This document shows, one piece after another, positions 33,806-43,191 of a stretch of 64,000 bases of DNA. The notes below the pieces were generated by a model. That model did not search any database. It saw only the letters and a program-made list of their open reading frames with translations, and was not told where the DNA came from. The DNA is from Flavobacteriales bacterium. Its GTDB lineage: Bacteria > Bacteroidota > Bacteroidia > Flavobacteriales > UBA1820. The stretch is from the NCBI GenBank assembly GCA_003150615.1, contig QALN01000011.1:1-64000 (forward strand), read 5' to 3'. Position 1 is the first letter of the stretch. Every line of letters begins with the position of its first letter. A program made the position numbers and the translations under genes.

Positions 33806-35077
33806 ATGAAGACACCAGGAAGGATAGAACTCATGGCTCCGGCAGGGGATTTCGAATCGCTTCAGGCAGCGATAGATGCGGGGGCCGATTCGGTATATTT
33901 CGGAGTCGAGCAACTTAATATGCGCGCACGTTCGACTGTCAATTTCACGCTCGATGATCTCGGTCGGATAGTTGAGCGTTGTTCGGAAAAAGGTGTCAGG
34001 ACGTATCTTACGGCCAATACCGTGATTTACGACCACGACATCGCTGTAGTACGCAAGCTCATGGATGAGGCTAAAAAAGCAGGAGTTACGGCTGTAATAG
34101 CTTCGGATATCGCGGCAATAACAGCCGCACGCCAGGCGGGTATGGAAGTGCATATTTCGACTCAGCAAAATGTGTCGAACATCGAGGCTGTGAAATTCTT
34201 TTCTCAATATGCCGATACAGTCGTGCTGGCGCGCGAACTGAGCCTCAGCCAGACGAAAGATATTTGCAACGCCATAGTCGAAGAGGGCATAAAAGGCCCG
34301 TCCGGACATCTGATGGAAGTAGAGATATTCGGACATGGAGCGCTGTGTATGGCTGTTTCGGGTAAATGCTACATGAGCCTGCATGCATATAATTCGTCGG
34401 CCAACCGGGGAGCGTGCAAGCAGAACTGCCGCAAGGCTTACATAGTGACCGAAAAAGAGACCGGTAATCAGTTGGAGATAGACAACGAGTATATAATGTC
34501 TCCAAAGGATCTGTGTACGATAGATTTTCTTGACAAGGTTATAAATGCCGGGGTTTCTGTGCTGAAGATAGAAGGAAGAGGCCGCGCTCCTGAATACGTA
34601 CATACCGTAGTCGGAGCATACCGCCAGGCGATAGATTCCTATTACGACGGTACTTATTCCGAGGAAAAAGTGGCTGTGTGGCTTGAGAGACTTTCATCCG
34701 TGTACAACCGCGGTTTTTGGGAGGGGTATTACATGGGCCGGAAGATGGGTCAGTGGAGCGATAATCCCGGTTCAAATGCTACGCAGAGGAAAGTTTATGT
34801 GGGAAAAGGGTTGCATTTCTATCCTAAGGCCTCGGTAGGCGAAGTGCTGATAGAAGCTGCCGTTCTGGAAAAAGGGGACAGATTGATAGTGACAGGGCCT
34901 ACAACTGGAGTTAAAGAACTTACGGCCGATGTCTTTATGGTCGATGATATGCCTGCGGAAAAAGCCGTCAAAGGCGATCATGTGACGATGAAACTTGATT
35001 TCCGTCTGCGTCCTTCGGATAAGGTGTACAAACTTGAAGATACGGAATATTCGCAAGGCGGAGGTTGCGGTTGCTAA
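33806..35077 (+). CDS. trhP: U32 family protein, TrhP/YegQ-like tRNA hydroxylation factor
   Basis: This 423-residue member of the peptidase U32 family is most like YegQ/TrhP, which makes 5-hydroxyuridine at tRNA position 34 using prephenate and an iron-sulfur cluster. Family marks are ELMAPAGDFESLQAAIDAGADSVYFG, the Cys-bearing signature EIFGHGALCMAVSGKCYMS with CKQNCRKAY downstream, and SVLKIEGRGRAPEYV. The C-terminal domain (KVYVGKGLHFYPKASVGEVLIE) is present. The start at 33806 fits the -7 box; an upstream frame from 33755 would overlap it. Proteolytic activity is not expected. Confidence 0.82.
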   Translation: MKTPGRIELMAPAGDFESLQAAIDAGADSVYFGVEQLNMRARSTVNFTLDDLGRIVERCSEKGVRTYLTANTVIYDHDIAVVRKLMDEAKKAGVTAVIASDIAAITAARQAGMEVHISTQQNVSNIEAVKFFSQYADTVVLARELSLSQTKDICNAIVEEGIKGPSGHLMEVEIFGHGALCMAVSGKCYMSLHAYNSSANRGACKQNCRKAYIVTEKETGNQLEIDNEYIMSPKDLCTIDFLDKVINAGVSVLKIEGRGRAPEYVHTVVGAYRQAIDSYYDGTYSEEKVAVWLERLSSVYNRGFWEGYYMGRKMGQWSDNPGSNATQRKVYVGKGLHFYPKASVGEVLIEAAVLEKGDRLIVTGPTTGVKELTADVFMVDDMPAEKAVKGDHVTMKLDFRLRPSDKVYKLEDTEYSQGGGCGC

Positions 35078-35083
35078 GGAGTT

Positions 35084-35329
35084 ATGGGCATGGTAATCGT
35101 TACGCTTCAGAGGGAAAAGTGCATAGGTTGCGGATATTGCGTGGAGGCGGCCGGCGAGTTTTTTTCCATGTCGGAAAAGGACGGCAAGAGTATTCTTAAT
35201 GGTGCGGCGGAGAAAAAAGGGTTCCATACGCTCAAGACAGGCGATGAAACGGCTAAAATACCGTGCGCGAATGCTGCGGCGAACTGCCCGGTCAGGATAA
35301 TAAAGGTCTCGGAGGGAGGCAAACCGTGA
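35084..35329 (+). CDS. Small ferredoxin-type 4Fe-4S protein
   Basis: The 81-residue protein has CIGCGYC near residue 14 and a distant CANAAANCPV, the C-x2-C-x2-C...CP pattern for one [4Fe-4S] cluster. It starts 6 nt after the U32 gene (an ATG at 35090 is equally possible) and may supply electrons or clusters to it. This pairing is an inference from adjacency. Confidence 0.85.
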   Translation: MGMVIVTLQREKCIGCGYCVEAAGEFFSMSEKDGKSILNGAAEKKGFHTLKTGDETAKIPCANAAANCPVRIIKVSEGGKP

Positions 35330-35368
35330 CGTGATGTCAAAATATGAAAAAATTGGACCGTAAATTGT

Positions 35369-35376
35369 TATTTTTG
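35369..35376 (+). promoter_or_regulatory. Possible -7 box for ricT
   Basis: TATTTTTG fits TAnnTTTG and lies 27 nt upstream of the ATG. The only -33 candidate, ATTG at 35352-35355, is too close, so the call is weak. Confidence 0.35.
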
Positions 35377-35402
35377 CGGTTATTAATACATACAATATAC
35401 GT

Positions 35403-36881
35403 ATGAAATGTAATGAATGTATAAAACGCCGTTGCCTTAGGGCCGGAAATGCTGATTCCTGCAGTGCATGCACGTACAGCGGGGGTAATTTTCTGGATGT
35501 AAGCGATTGGCTTTCAGATATAGGTCTTCCGAGCGGGCGCGAGCCTTTCGATTGTGTGGAAGTCCGTTTCAAAAACGGCCGCAAAGGCTTTTACAGGAAT
35601 GTAAATAAACTGGCGGTCTCTGCCGGCGATGTGGTGGCTGTGGAGTCCACTCCGGGGCACGATATAGGCATTGTATCGCTATCCGGTGAGTTGGCCCGCA
35701 TTCAGATGCGCAAAAAAGGTGAAGACCCTTCTTCGCCGGAGATGAAAAAATTGTACCGTACCGCCACCCAGAAAGACATAGACACATGGCAGACTGCAAT
35801 TTCGAGGGAAAAAAAGACGCTTGTGCGCACTCGTGAGATATGCCAGAATCTTGGCCTTACGATGAAACTGAGCGATGTCGAGTACCAGGGCGACAACCTC
35901 AAGGCTACGTTTTTTTACACGGCAGAGGGACGTGTCGATTTCCGTCAATTGATAAAGGAACTCGCTGCGGCATTCGGGGTACGTATAGAGATGCGCCAGA
36001 TAGGATTGCGGCAGGAAGCGGCGCGTGTGGGCAGCATAGGTTCGTGCGGACGCGAATTGTGTTGTACCACGTGGCTTACTGATTTTCGTTCGGTCAACAC
36101 TTCGGCTGCGCGTTACCAGCGCCTTTCGCTCAATCCGCAGAAACTTGCCGGACAGTGCGGGAAACTGAAATGTTGTCTTAATTTCGAACTGGATGTCTAT
36201 GTGGATGCAATGAGGGATTTCCCCGATACGGATGCCGCATTGCTGACGGAAAAAGGTAAAGCGCATTTCCAGAAAATGGACGTGTTTAAAGGCATGTATT
36301 GGTACGCTTACGATTTCGAGTTCATGAACTGGATAGGCCTTACGGTAGATGCGGTGCGTAAGATACAGCAGGAAAATAAAGCCGGCGGAAAACCCGAATC
36401 CCTGGAAATATTCATCCGTGAGGATGTCAAGCCTAAATCTAAACGCCAGGAGCAGTCGGAAATGAAGTCGATAGAAGAGGAGGAGTTGACACGGTTCGAC
36501 AAAAAACGTTCAACCGACAAGGCCAACCGCAATTCACGCAGGCAGAATGGCGGTTCCAGAGGAAGCGATTCCGGTGACCGGAAAAAAGAACAGCAGCAGG
36601 CTTCGGGGCAGGATGCGCGTAAACAGCAGCAAGGTAAAACTCCGGCTCAGAACTCGCCTCAGGGCCAGTCTCCCAAACGTCAGGACGGCAATGCTAAAAA
36701 AGACCGGGACCGTCAGGAGGAAAGACAGCGTCCGGTTCAGGATACCCAGACAGGGGCATCGGATAATGCGCGCCGTGACGGTCAGAAACGTGGTGGGCGT
36801 TCAGGCCGCAGGGGAAACAGACGTGGACAGGGACGTAATGAAAACGGCAATAACACGGCGGCGGCACAGGGCGATGAATAA
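35403..36881 (+). CDS. ricT: RicT/PSP1 domain protein with long disordered tail
   Basis: The 492-residue protein has an N-terminal cysteine cluster (Cys3, 6, 11, 20, 23). The PSP1 domain follows, with the paired motifs SCGRELCCTTWL (215-221) and QCGKLKCCLNFE (252-258), which can hold iron-sulfur clusters. In Bacillus, RicT acts with RicA and RicF in RNA processing and in control of development. From about 340 to the end it is a highly charged, Arg/Gln/Gly-rich low-complexity tail that suggests RNA contact. Its last 8 nt overlap the gldH start. Confidence 0.85.
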   Translation: MKCNECIKRRCLRAGNADSCSACTYSGGNFLDVSDWLSDIGLPSGREPFDCVEVRFKNGRKGFYRNVNKLAVSAGDVVAVESTPGHDIGIVSLSGELARIQMRKKGEDPSSPEMKKLYRTATQKDIDTWQTAISREKKTLVRTREICQNLGLTMKLSDVEYQGDNLKATFFYTAEGRVDFRQLIKELAAAFGVRIEMRQIGLRQEAARVGSIGSCGRELCCTTWLTDFRSVNTSAARYQRLSLNPQKLAGQCGKLKCCLNFELDVYVDAMRDFPDTDAALLTEKGKAHFQKMDVFKGMYWYAYDFEFMNWIGLTVDAVRKIQQENKAGGKPESLEIFIREDVKPKSKRQEQSEMKSIEEEELTRFDKKRSTDKANRNSRRQNGGSRGSDSGDRKKEQQQASGQDARKQQQGKTPAQNSPQGQSPKRQDGNAKKDRDRQEERQRPVQDTQTGASDNARRDGQKRGGRSGRRGNRRGQGRNENGNNTAAAQGDE

Positions 36882-37350
36882 ATTGTACATCACATCGGTA
36901 ATAACGCTTATGTGTGTGTTTACTGCGTGTTCGGACGATGCGTTTTTCCGCCGCGTTCAGCCCGTGTCCGGAGATTGTTGGTCTATGGGTGACGATATCT
37001 CGTTTTCGGTGGATATAAGCGACACTTCCGCCATGTATGACGTTTTCGTCGAGTTGCGTTCGAGCGACGCTTATCCATGGAGCAATATTTTCATTTTCGG
37101 CAGCATATCGGACAGCGTTGCCGTACTCGATGTGGATACGTTGAAGTGCATATTGTCTGATAAGTTCGGAAAACCTACCGGAAAAGGCCTGTCGAATGTG
37201 AAAGAGAACACGATAGCATGGAAACGGGGTTATAAATTCCCTCACGAAGGAGTATTTTCGTTATCGCTTTCTCATGGCATGAGGAATGTAGAACTGCCTG
37301 GAGTGAGCAGCGTAGGCGTTGTCATACGTCCGGCAGAAGGTGAAAAATAA
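36874..37350 (+). CDS. gldH: Gliding motility-type lipoprotein GldH
   Basis: The 158-residue protein begins with a lipoprotein signal (CVFTACSDD, Cys20). The GldH pattern follows: Ser-rich beta strands, DVFVELRSSDAYPWSNIFIF, and FPHEGVFSLSLSHGMRNVELPGVSSVGVVI at the end. In Flavobacterium GldH is needed for gliding and chitin use; in non-gliding Bacteroidales its role is open, possibly in envelope maintenance. ATG at 36874 overlaps the ricT stop. The next gene is penicillin-binding protein 1A, 45 bp downstream. Confidence 0.85.
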   Translation: MNKLYITSVITLMCVFTACSDDAFFRRVQPVSGDCWSMGDDISFSVDISDTSAMYDVFVELRSSDAYPWSNIFIFGSISDSVAVLDVDTLKCILSDKFGKPTGKGLSNVKENTIAWKRGYKFPHEGVFSLSLSHGMRNVELPGVSSVGVVIRPAEGEK

Positions 37351-37395
37351 CATATAGAAGAAGAAATACTATCTACATAAGTTAACATAACGGAT

Positions 37396-39765
37396 ATGGC
37401 GGTTAAAAAGAAATCGGTGAAGAAAACCGGCCGTTTCGGCCTTTTCAGGAAAGTGTTGTGGATAACGCTCATAGGAGGGATATTGTCCGTGGGCTTTTTG
37501 TTTTTCATGATATATAAGGGGGTATTCGGCGATTTGCCTACGTTCGACGCTATCGAAAATCCGGAGTCCAGCATAGCTACCGAGATAATATCTTCGGACG
37601 GACAGGTGATAGGACGCATATGGCAGAATGAAAACCGTTCTCCGGTAAAGTACAGCGAGCTTTCCCCATATCTGGTAAACGCACTCATAGCTACCGAGGA
37701 CGAGCGTTTCCGCGAACACTCCGGCATAGATGTGCGTTCTACCTCGAGGGCTGTGATATTCCTGGGTAAAAAAGGCGGGGCCAGTACCATAACCCAACAG
37801 CTGGCAAAGTTGCTTTTCACACGGGAGGCTTCGCAAAATAAAGTGGAGCGTGTGCTACAGAAATTCAAGGAATGGATAATTGCGGCCAAACTTGAGCGAA
37901 GCTATACCAAGGACGAGATAATCGCCATGTATTTCAATACCTACGATTTCCTGTTCAACGCCTACGGTATTAAGAACGCTTCTCTCACGTATTTCAACAA
38001 ACAGCCTGCCGACCTTAATATAGAAGAAGCAGCGGTACTCGTCGGTATGGCAAAGAATCCGATAGTCTATAACCCGATACGCAACCCCAAAAAAGCTCTT
38101 TCGCGTCGAAACACGGTGATAGATCAGATGGAGCGCAATAAATACCTCACCGAGGCTCAGGCGGATTCGCTAAAGGCCCTGCCTCTTAAGACCGATTTCA
38201 AAATGCAGACGCATACACAGGGTATAGCCCAGTATTTCCGCGAGTATGTACGTGAGATGCTCGGTACTTATCTCAAGGATGTGCGCAAACCGGACGGTAC
38301 GAAATATTCGGTGACCAACGATGGGCTGAGGATATACACCACACTCGATTCGCGTATGCAGCAATATGCCGAAGAGGCCGTTTGGGAGCATTTGTCCAAT
38401 TTGCAGAAAGTGTTTGACTACGGGCAGCAGAGCAACAAGATGCGTCCGTTTTACGGTATATCGAAAGCTGAAGCGGATAGGATTATGAACAGCGCCATGC
38501 GCCGCAGCGACCGTTACCGTGCGCTGAAAGACCAGGGGATGTCCGAAGCGGAGATAATAAAGAACTTCAATACCAAAGATAAAATAGAAGTGTTCAGTTG
38601 GGATAACGGGCGTCCTTCCTCAAAAGTTATGGAAATGACGCCGATGGATTCCATACGTTATTATAAAGGATTTCTAAATACCGGCTTTCTGGCTGTCGAA
38701 CCGCAGACGGGATATGTCAAAGCATGGGTGGGCGGTATCAATTACAAACAATTCCAGTATGACCATGTAGTGAAGGCCAGCCGTCAGGTAGGTTCTACTT
38801 TCAAGCCTTTCGTTTACGCTACAGCGATAGACCAGCGCAAGATGTCCCCGTGTTTCGAATACGTTGACCAGCCTGTGGTTTTTCCTGCCGACGAATGGAA
38901 AATATCCCAGGATTGGAGTCCGAGGAACTCGAACAACAAGTTCGATTACCAGCCGTACACACTTACCGCCGGTTTGGGCAAATCGATGAACTCGATAACG
39001 GCATCGATAGTGAATGACCTCGGCACAACCGAACCTATCATATCCCTGGCGCGTAAGTTGGGTATAACGTCTAAAATAGATACCGGCCCTTCAATGTGTC
39101 TCGGTACGGCCGACATATCGCTTTATGAGATGATAGGCGCTTTTGCAACGTTTGCCAATAAAGGGAATTACATAAAACCGATAATAGTAACCCGTATAGA
39201 GGATAAGAACGGAATCGTGCTTTATCAGGATGCTACGCCTTCGCGGGCCGTGATGAGCGAAGAATCTTCGTACGTAATAGTAAAACTGCTCGAAGGTGTT
39301 ACCCGTTTCGGTACGGGTACTCGTCTGCGCACGACATGGAAAAACCCCAACTACATAGGTCCTGATAAGAATAAGACGATGTATGTGACTGGCTACCCCT
39401 GGGCATTTGAAAATCCGATAGCCGGAAAAACAGGTACCTCGCAAAACAATTCAGACGGCTGGTTCATCGGTATGGTTCCGAATCTGGCGGCTGGCGCATG
39501 GGTGGGCTGTGAAGACCGCGCAGCGCATTTCCGGTCGATGACATACGGACAGGGGGCTTCTTCGGCGTTGCCGATATGGGCCGTTTTCATGAAGAAATGC
39601 TATGCCGACCCTTCGCTCAATTTATCGAAGGGAAATTTTGAAAGGCCGTCGGCACCGATAACCATAGACCTTTCGTGCAATGGCATTAACGTGCCTCCGT
39701 TGCCCGACGATGTCGAAGGAGGCGATCCGGGAGATATGTCGTCGTATGAAGAAGTTAATTTTTAA
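37396..39765 (+). CDS. mrcA: Penicillin-binding protein 1A, bifunctional
   Basis: This 789-residue inner-membrane enzyme polymerises and cross-links peptidoglycan. After a cytosolic Lys-rich start and one membrane anchor (about 19-41), the GT51 domain shows EDERFREHSG (101-110) and GASTITQQ (128-135). The transpeptidase domain has the SxxK serine in GSTFKPF (Ser467, Lys470), SMN (530-532) and KTGTS (678-682). All active-site motifs are intact. Downstream genes follow in the same direction with tiny gaps. Confidence 0.96.
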   Translation: MAVKKKSVKKTGRFGLFRKVLWITLIGGILSVGFLFFMIYKGVFGDLPTFDAIENPESSIATEIISSDGQVIGRIWQNENRSPVKYSELSPYLVNALIATEDERFREHSGIDVRSTSRAVIFLGKKGGASTITQQLAKLLFTREASQNKVERVLQKFKEWIIAAKLERSYTKDEIIAMYFNTYDFLFNAYGIKNASLTYFNKQPADLNIEEAAVLVGMAKNPIVYNPIRNPKKALSRRNTVIDQMERNKYLTEAQADSLKALPLKTDFKMQTHTQGIAQYFREYVREMLGTYLKDVRKPDGTKYSVTNDGLRIYTTLDSRMQQYAEEAVWEHLSNLQKVFDYGQQSNKMRPFYGISKAEADRIMNSAMRRSDRYRALKDQGMSEAEIIKNFNTKDKIEVFSWDNGRPSSKVMEMTPMDSIRYYKGFLNTGFLAVEPQTGYVKAWVGGINYKQFQYDHVVKASRQVGSTFKPFVYATAIDQRKMSPCFEYVDQPVVFPADEWKISQDWSPRNSNNKFDYQPYTLTAGLGKSMNSITASIVNDLGTTEPIISLARKLGITSKIDTGPSMCLGTADISLYEMIGAFATFANKGNYIKPIIVTRIEDKNGIVLYQDATPSRAVMSEESSYVIVKLLEGVTRFGTGTRLRTTWKNPNYIGPDKNKTMYVTGYPWAFENPIAGKTGTSQNNSDGWFIGMVPNLAAGAWVGCEDRAAHFRSMTYGQGASSALPIWAVFMKKCYADPSLNLSKGNFERPSAPITIDLSCNGINVPPLPDDVEGGDPGDMSSYEEVNF

Positions 39766-39768
39766 ACC

Positions 39769-40449
39769 ATGAAAAAGGCCGGGGCGGTTAAGGGTTCGTT
39801 TTTCGCTACGCGACATTGTGCTGCTCAGGAGCTTGTCGACGTAGCGGCCTGCGTCTGGGAGATACCGTCCTCGATAGGGCGTTTTCTTGATGCCGGTCTA
39901 TTGCCCGGAACGTTTGAAAGGATATCCGATAGTATATGGGCCGAACAGGGCGCCGTAATAGAACACGGAGCCTCGGTGGAAGGCCGGTTGGTAATAGGGC
40001 GCGGTAGCGTGGTAAAACGCAATGCCGTGCTCAGAGGCGACAATATCATAGGCAGGGATTGTCTGGTGGGTAATTTTACGGAAGTCAAAAACTGCCTGTT
40101 TTTCGACGGAGTGCAGATGCCTCATTTTTCATATGCCGGTGATTCGGTACTCGGCTATAAGGCTCATCTGGGAGCCGGGGCTAAGATATCGAATTTCAAA
40201 TCCGACGGTTCTCCTGTCGATCTGTCGTTCAGTGACGGACGGCTGAAGTTCGGGGCGGAAAAATTCGGCGCGGTACTCGGCGACAGGGTGGAGGTAGGCT
40301 GTAACGCTGTGCTCAATCCAGGTACTTTGATAGGGATGGATACCGTGGTCTACCCTTTGGTGAGCGTGCGGGGCGCAGTGCCGCCGCGGGTGATAGTAAA
40401 GAACGGAGGGTTAGTGGCGGTGCGCGATACGGAACAGAGTAACGATTGA
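39769..40449 (+). CDS. Left-handed beta-helix protein (GlmU/LpxA-like hexapeptide repeats)
   Basis: The 226-residue protein has imperfect hexapeptide repeats between about 60 and 200 (VIEHGASVEGRLVIGRGSVV, NIIGRDCLVGNFTEVKNCLFFDGV, VLGDRVEVGCNAVLNPGTLIGMDTVV). This is the acyltransferase part of bifunctional sugar-nucleotide enzymes without a nucleotidyltransferase domain. Similar proteins are annotated as UDP-N-acetylglucosamine pyrophosphorylase-like. The substrate cannot be told from the sequence. It lies 3 nt after the PBP gene and 20 nt before pdxJ. Confidence 0.75.
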   Translation: MKKAGAVKGSFFATRHCAAQELVDVAACVWEIPSSIGRFLDAGLLPGTFERISDSIWAEQGAVIEHGASVEGRLVIGRGSVVKRNAVLRGDNIIGRDCLVGNFTEVKNCLFFDGVQMPHFSYAGDSVLGYKAHLGAGAKISNFKSDGSPVDLSFSDGRLKFGAEKFGAVLGDRVEVGCNAVLNPGTLIGMDTVVYPLVSVRGAVPPRVIVKNGGLVAVRDTEQSND

Positions 40450-40469
40450 ACGAAAAATAACTGAAGGAA

Positions 40470-41201
40470 ATGACAAAGTTAAGCGTAAACATCAACAAAA
40501 TAGCTACGCTGCGCAATGCTCGCGGCGGCAATGTGCCCGATGTGGTCAGGGTGGCGGTGGACTGCCAGCGTTTCGGGGCTCAGGGTATAACGGTACATCC
40601 CCGTCCAGACCAGAGACATATCACGCATAAGGATGTGTTCGACCTCAAACCGGTGATAACTACCGAATACAATATAGAAGGAAATCCTACGGAGGATTTC
40701 ATAAAACTCGTTACCGCCGCATGTCCGACCCAGGTTACGCTCGTGCCGGACGCGCCGGACAATATAACGTCCGATGCAGGTTGGAACACGGTGGCAAATG
40801 CCGGTTTTCTGGCTGATGTCACGGCACGCTTCAAGGCGGCGGGCATACGTGTTTCGATATTCGTAGATCCGGTACCTGAAATGGTTGAAGGGGCTTCCCG
40901 TGCCGGGGCCGACAGGGTAGAGCTTTATACCGAACGTTTTGCCCGCCTGTACGGGCAGGGAGATAAATCGGTGATAAAACCTTATTGCGAAGCGGCCGAA
41001 TGCGCCCGTAGTCTTGGATTGGGGCTCAATGCCGGCCACGACTTGTCGCTGGACAATATAGAATTCTTTATCAATAATATACCGTTTACAGACGAAGTAT
41101 CAATAGGGCACGCGCTTATAAGCGAAGCGTTGTATCTGGGACTTGAAAATACGATAGGTTCGTACCTGAATAAAATAAGGAGAGCATCGCAGGGGGTGTA
41201 A
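40470..41201 (+). CDS. pdxJ: Pyridoxine 5'-phosphate synthase PdxJ
   Basis: The 243-residue TIM-barrel enzyme condenses 1-deoxyxylulose 5-phosphate with 3-amino-2-oxopropyl phosphate in vitamin B6 synthesis. Signature stretches are LSVNINKIATLRNARGG, TVHPRPDQRHI, TLVPDAPDNITSDAGW, and GLNAGHDLSLDNI near the C-terminal phosphate loop. Length fits the family. It ends just before a strong bidirectional terminator. Confidence 0.95.
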   Translation: MTKLSVNINKIATLRNARGGNVPDVVRVAVDCQRFGAQGITVHPRPDQRHITHKDVFDLKPVITTEYNIEGNPTEDFIKLVTAACPTQVTLVPDAPDNITSDAGWNTVANAGFLADVTARFKAAGIRVSIFVDPVPEMVEGASRAGADRVELYTERFARLYGQGDKSVIKPYCEAAECARSLGLGLNAGHDLSLDNIEFFINNIPFTDEVSIGHALISEALYLGLENTIGSYLNKIRRASQGV

Positions 41202-41221
41202 TGATATCCCGATATCGATTG

Positions 41222-41267
41222 AAAAAATGTCAGGCCCGGTTATGAATAACCGGGCCTGACATTTTTT
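41222..41267. terminator. Bidirectional terminator between pdxJ and a convergent lipoprotein gene
   Basis: A perfect stem of about 21 bp (AAAAAATGTCAGGCCCGGTTA and its complement) with a TGAA loop has A-run and T-run ends. It can terminate transcripts from both sides. Confidence 0.93.
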
Positions 41268-41300
41268 CGTTCGTAAGACGATATGTGCGGTAGGGTTATT

Positions 41301-42356
41301 CTACAATTCGTATTTGAATGTGTATACGTACTCGAAATCATGGTGCGGATTTATACCGTATATCGTATTTGTGCGGCTGTCGGCAATCCACAGTCCGCAC
41401 GGTTTGTCGAGGATGAGACGTTTGAGCATTTTACCGTCAGCATCGTAAACGTTTATATGTGTGCTTGTTTTTTTCGTCAGATGGAAAAGGCGTGAAGGCA
41501 TTCCGTAATATTCGGCAAAGATATGTCCGTCGGCGGTAGATGTAATACGGTTGAAATATATATCCGTGTCGTCCATTTTAAATTCCGTCCGGCTCTCGTC
41601 GTTTACATAGTCGGATATCTCTTTCGGAAATCTGAGAGTTCCTACCGTATCTACAGGTGTCATGCGTCCGTTTTCGTCGATGTCGTAAAGGAACAAGGCA
41701 TCCATCATTTCGAATGAGACGGCCATGCGCCAAGATGATACGGCAGCTATGTGCGGAGCGTTTATCTGCTGGGTATTTGTATTGCCGTAGCTGAAATTTT
41801 TAAAAGCCCATGGTATTTTAACAGAGTCTGTAACATCTTCCGAATGAATGTTTCTCAAATACAGATAGTTTTCCGCCGGGTTCCACGATATGTATTCGGC
41901 TGTGGAATTTCTGAAGACGGCATCTGTCTGCACTCTTTTTTTAGGAACTATACGTTCTTTTAAGGTAACGCCTTCAGGACTCAGCGAATACAGGCAGGTC
42001 GATTGCCATGTGCTTATGTAAATGTCGTCCCCTCCTGAAGGAATGAAACTTGGGTTTATGAATTCGTCAGGACCTTGGCCGACGCGCCCCCATTTGTATA
42101 GAAAGCGGAAATCGGGCAGGCTGTATACGTAGAACAAGGTGTCTTTTTCGGGCCAGTTGTGCAGTATGGCCATCCCGTTTTTTTCCATCAGTTTCCACGG
42201 GTTCAGGATTTCGTGTATTGCTATGCTGTCCGCCCTGAGCGTATCCGTCTGCACATGGTGTTCAGTTGCGGTTTTTTCCCCGGACGAGCATGCCCACGTT
42301 GTGGACAGAATTACCGGAACCGTTACTGCGATTGCGATTTTTTTTAGTGTAAGCAT
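41301..42356 (-). CDS. 6-bladed beta-propeller lipoprotein
   Basis: The 351-residue protein has a lipoprotein signal (LSTTWACSSG, Cys23). It then shows the TolB-like/BF3164 6-bladed beta-propeller pattern: DFRFLYKWGRVGQGPDEFINP near residue 82, then WNPAENYLYLRN, and KMDDTDIYFNRI. Such proteins are abundant in Bacteroidales and presumed surface or periplasmic binding scaffolds with unknown ligands. It is related in type to the lipoprotein at 61390. Confidence 0.82.
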   Translation of the reverse strand: MLTLKKIAIAVTVPVILSTTWACSSGEKTATEHHVQTDTLRADSIAIHEILNPWKLMEKNGMAILHNWPEKDTLFYVYSLPDFRFLYKWGRVGQGPDEFINPSFIPSGGDDIYISTWQSTCLYSLSPEGVTLKERIVPKKRVQTDAVFRNSTAEYISWNPAENYLYLRNIHSEDVTDSVKIPWAFKNFSYGNTNTQQINAPHIAAVSSWRMAVSFEMMDALFLYDIDENGRMTPVDTVGTLRFPKEISDYVNDESRTEFKMDDTDIYFNRITSTADGHIFAEYYGMPSRLFHLTKKTSTHINVYDADGKMLKRLILDKPCGLWIADSRTNTIYGINPHHDFEYVYTFKYEL

Positions 42357-42492
42357 TGTCGTGTTTTTAACTGTTCATAGCATGTTTTAGTGTATGACGA
42401 AAAGGTTCGGGATAAAGTTACACAAATGTCGTTTTTTTTCGCAACGGAATAATATAAAATAGCATAACCGATTAAAAGAGAGAGGTAAATGG

Positions 42493-42523
42493 TTTGTTTT
42501 TCCAAATAAAAATACTACCTTTG
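42493..42523 (+). promoter_or_regulatory. Promoter of the ribosomal protein operon
   Basis: TTTG at 42493-42496 and TACCTTTG at 42516-42523, spaced by 19 nt, match the Bacteroidota consensus. No other promoter of this quality is seen before the terminator after rplQ. Confidence 0.85.
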
Positions 42524-42754
42524 CGAGCCACAATATAAGATGTTAAGACCGTCTTGTGCGTTGTATGCTAAGACGTTTATTATCATTCGGTTACATTTGG
42601 TTTTTGTCGTGAGTGGTTTTTTCTTCCGGCAGAACCTTATGCATTTTGCGCGCTTTTGCTGAGGGGTGAAAGTGTTAAAAAATAACCGGGGCATCTTAAA
42701 AAGAGGAAAAAAAATTGAACGTTAACAATAAAACAATTTTTAAGTAGCAAACAA
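42524..42754 (+). promoter_or_regulatory. Long 5' leader of the rpsL operon
   Basis: About 225 nt separate the predicted start of transcription from the rpsL ATG. No ORF of note is seen. CGTCTT (42550-42555) can pair with AAGACG (42570-42575), and a second AAGAC at 42545 offers an alternative partner. Ribosomal protein operons often carry autoregulatory leader structures; the protein that might bind here is unknown. Confidence 0.5.
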
Positions 42755-43153
42755 ATGCCAACTATTCAACAATTAGTAAGAAAAGGAAGAGCCACACTCG
42801 CCAAGAAGAGTAAATCGGCTGCTTTGGATTCTTGTCCCCAGCGTCGCGGCGTATGCACGCGCGTTTACACCACTACCCCTAAAAAGCCTAACTCGGCAAT
42901 GCGTAAAGTTGCCCGTGTTCGTCTTACAAACGGTAATGAGGTGAACGCCTACATCGGCGGCGAAGGACACAACCTCCAAGAGCACTCGATAGTATTGGTA
43001 CGTGGCGGAAGGGTTAAGGATTTGCCCGGTGTTCGTTATCATATCGTGCGCGGCGCGCTCGATACAGCCGGTGTGAACGGCCGTAAGCAGCGTCGTTCCA
43101 AGTACGGTGCAAAACGTCCGAAACCGGGACAGGCTGACGCCAAGAAAAAATAA
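42755..43153 (+). CDS. rpsL: 30S ribosomal protein S12
   Basis: The 132-residue protein sits at the decoding centre. PKKPNS and [13 protein letters not shown] are intact, so both lysines linked to streptomycin resistance when changed are wild type here. It is the first gene of the long translation operon, with a rich Lys tail ([12 protein letters not shown]). Confidence 0.98.
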   Translation: MPTIQQLVRKGRATLAKKSKSAALDSCPQRRGVCTRVYTTTPKKPNSAMRKVARVRLTNGNEVNAYIGGEGHNLQEHSIVLVRGGRVKDLPGVRYHIVRGALDTAGVNGRKQRRSKYGAKRPKPGQADAKKK

Positions 43154-43191
43154 TCCTTAAAACTTCAACACATTATTAAAAAAGTAAAGAA

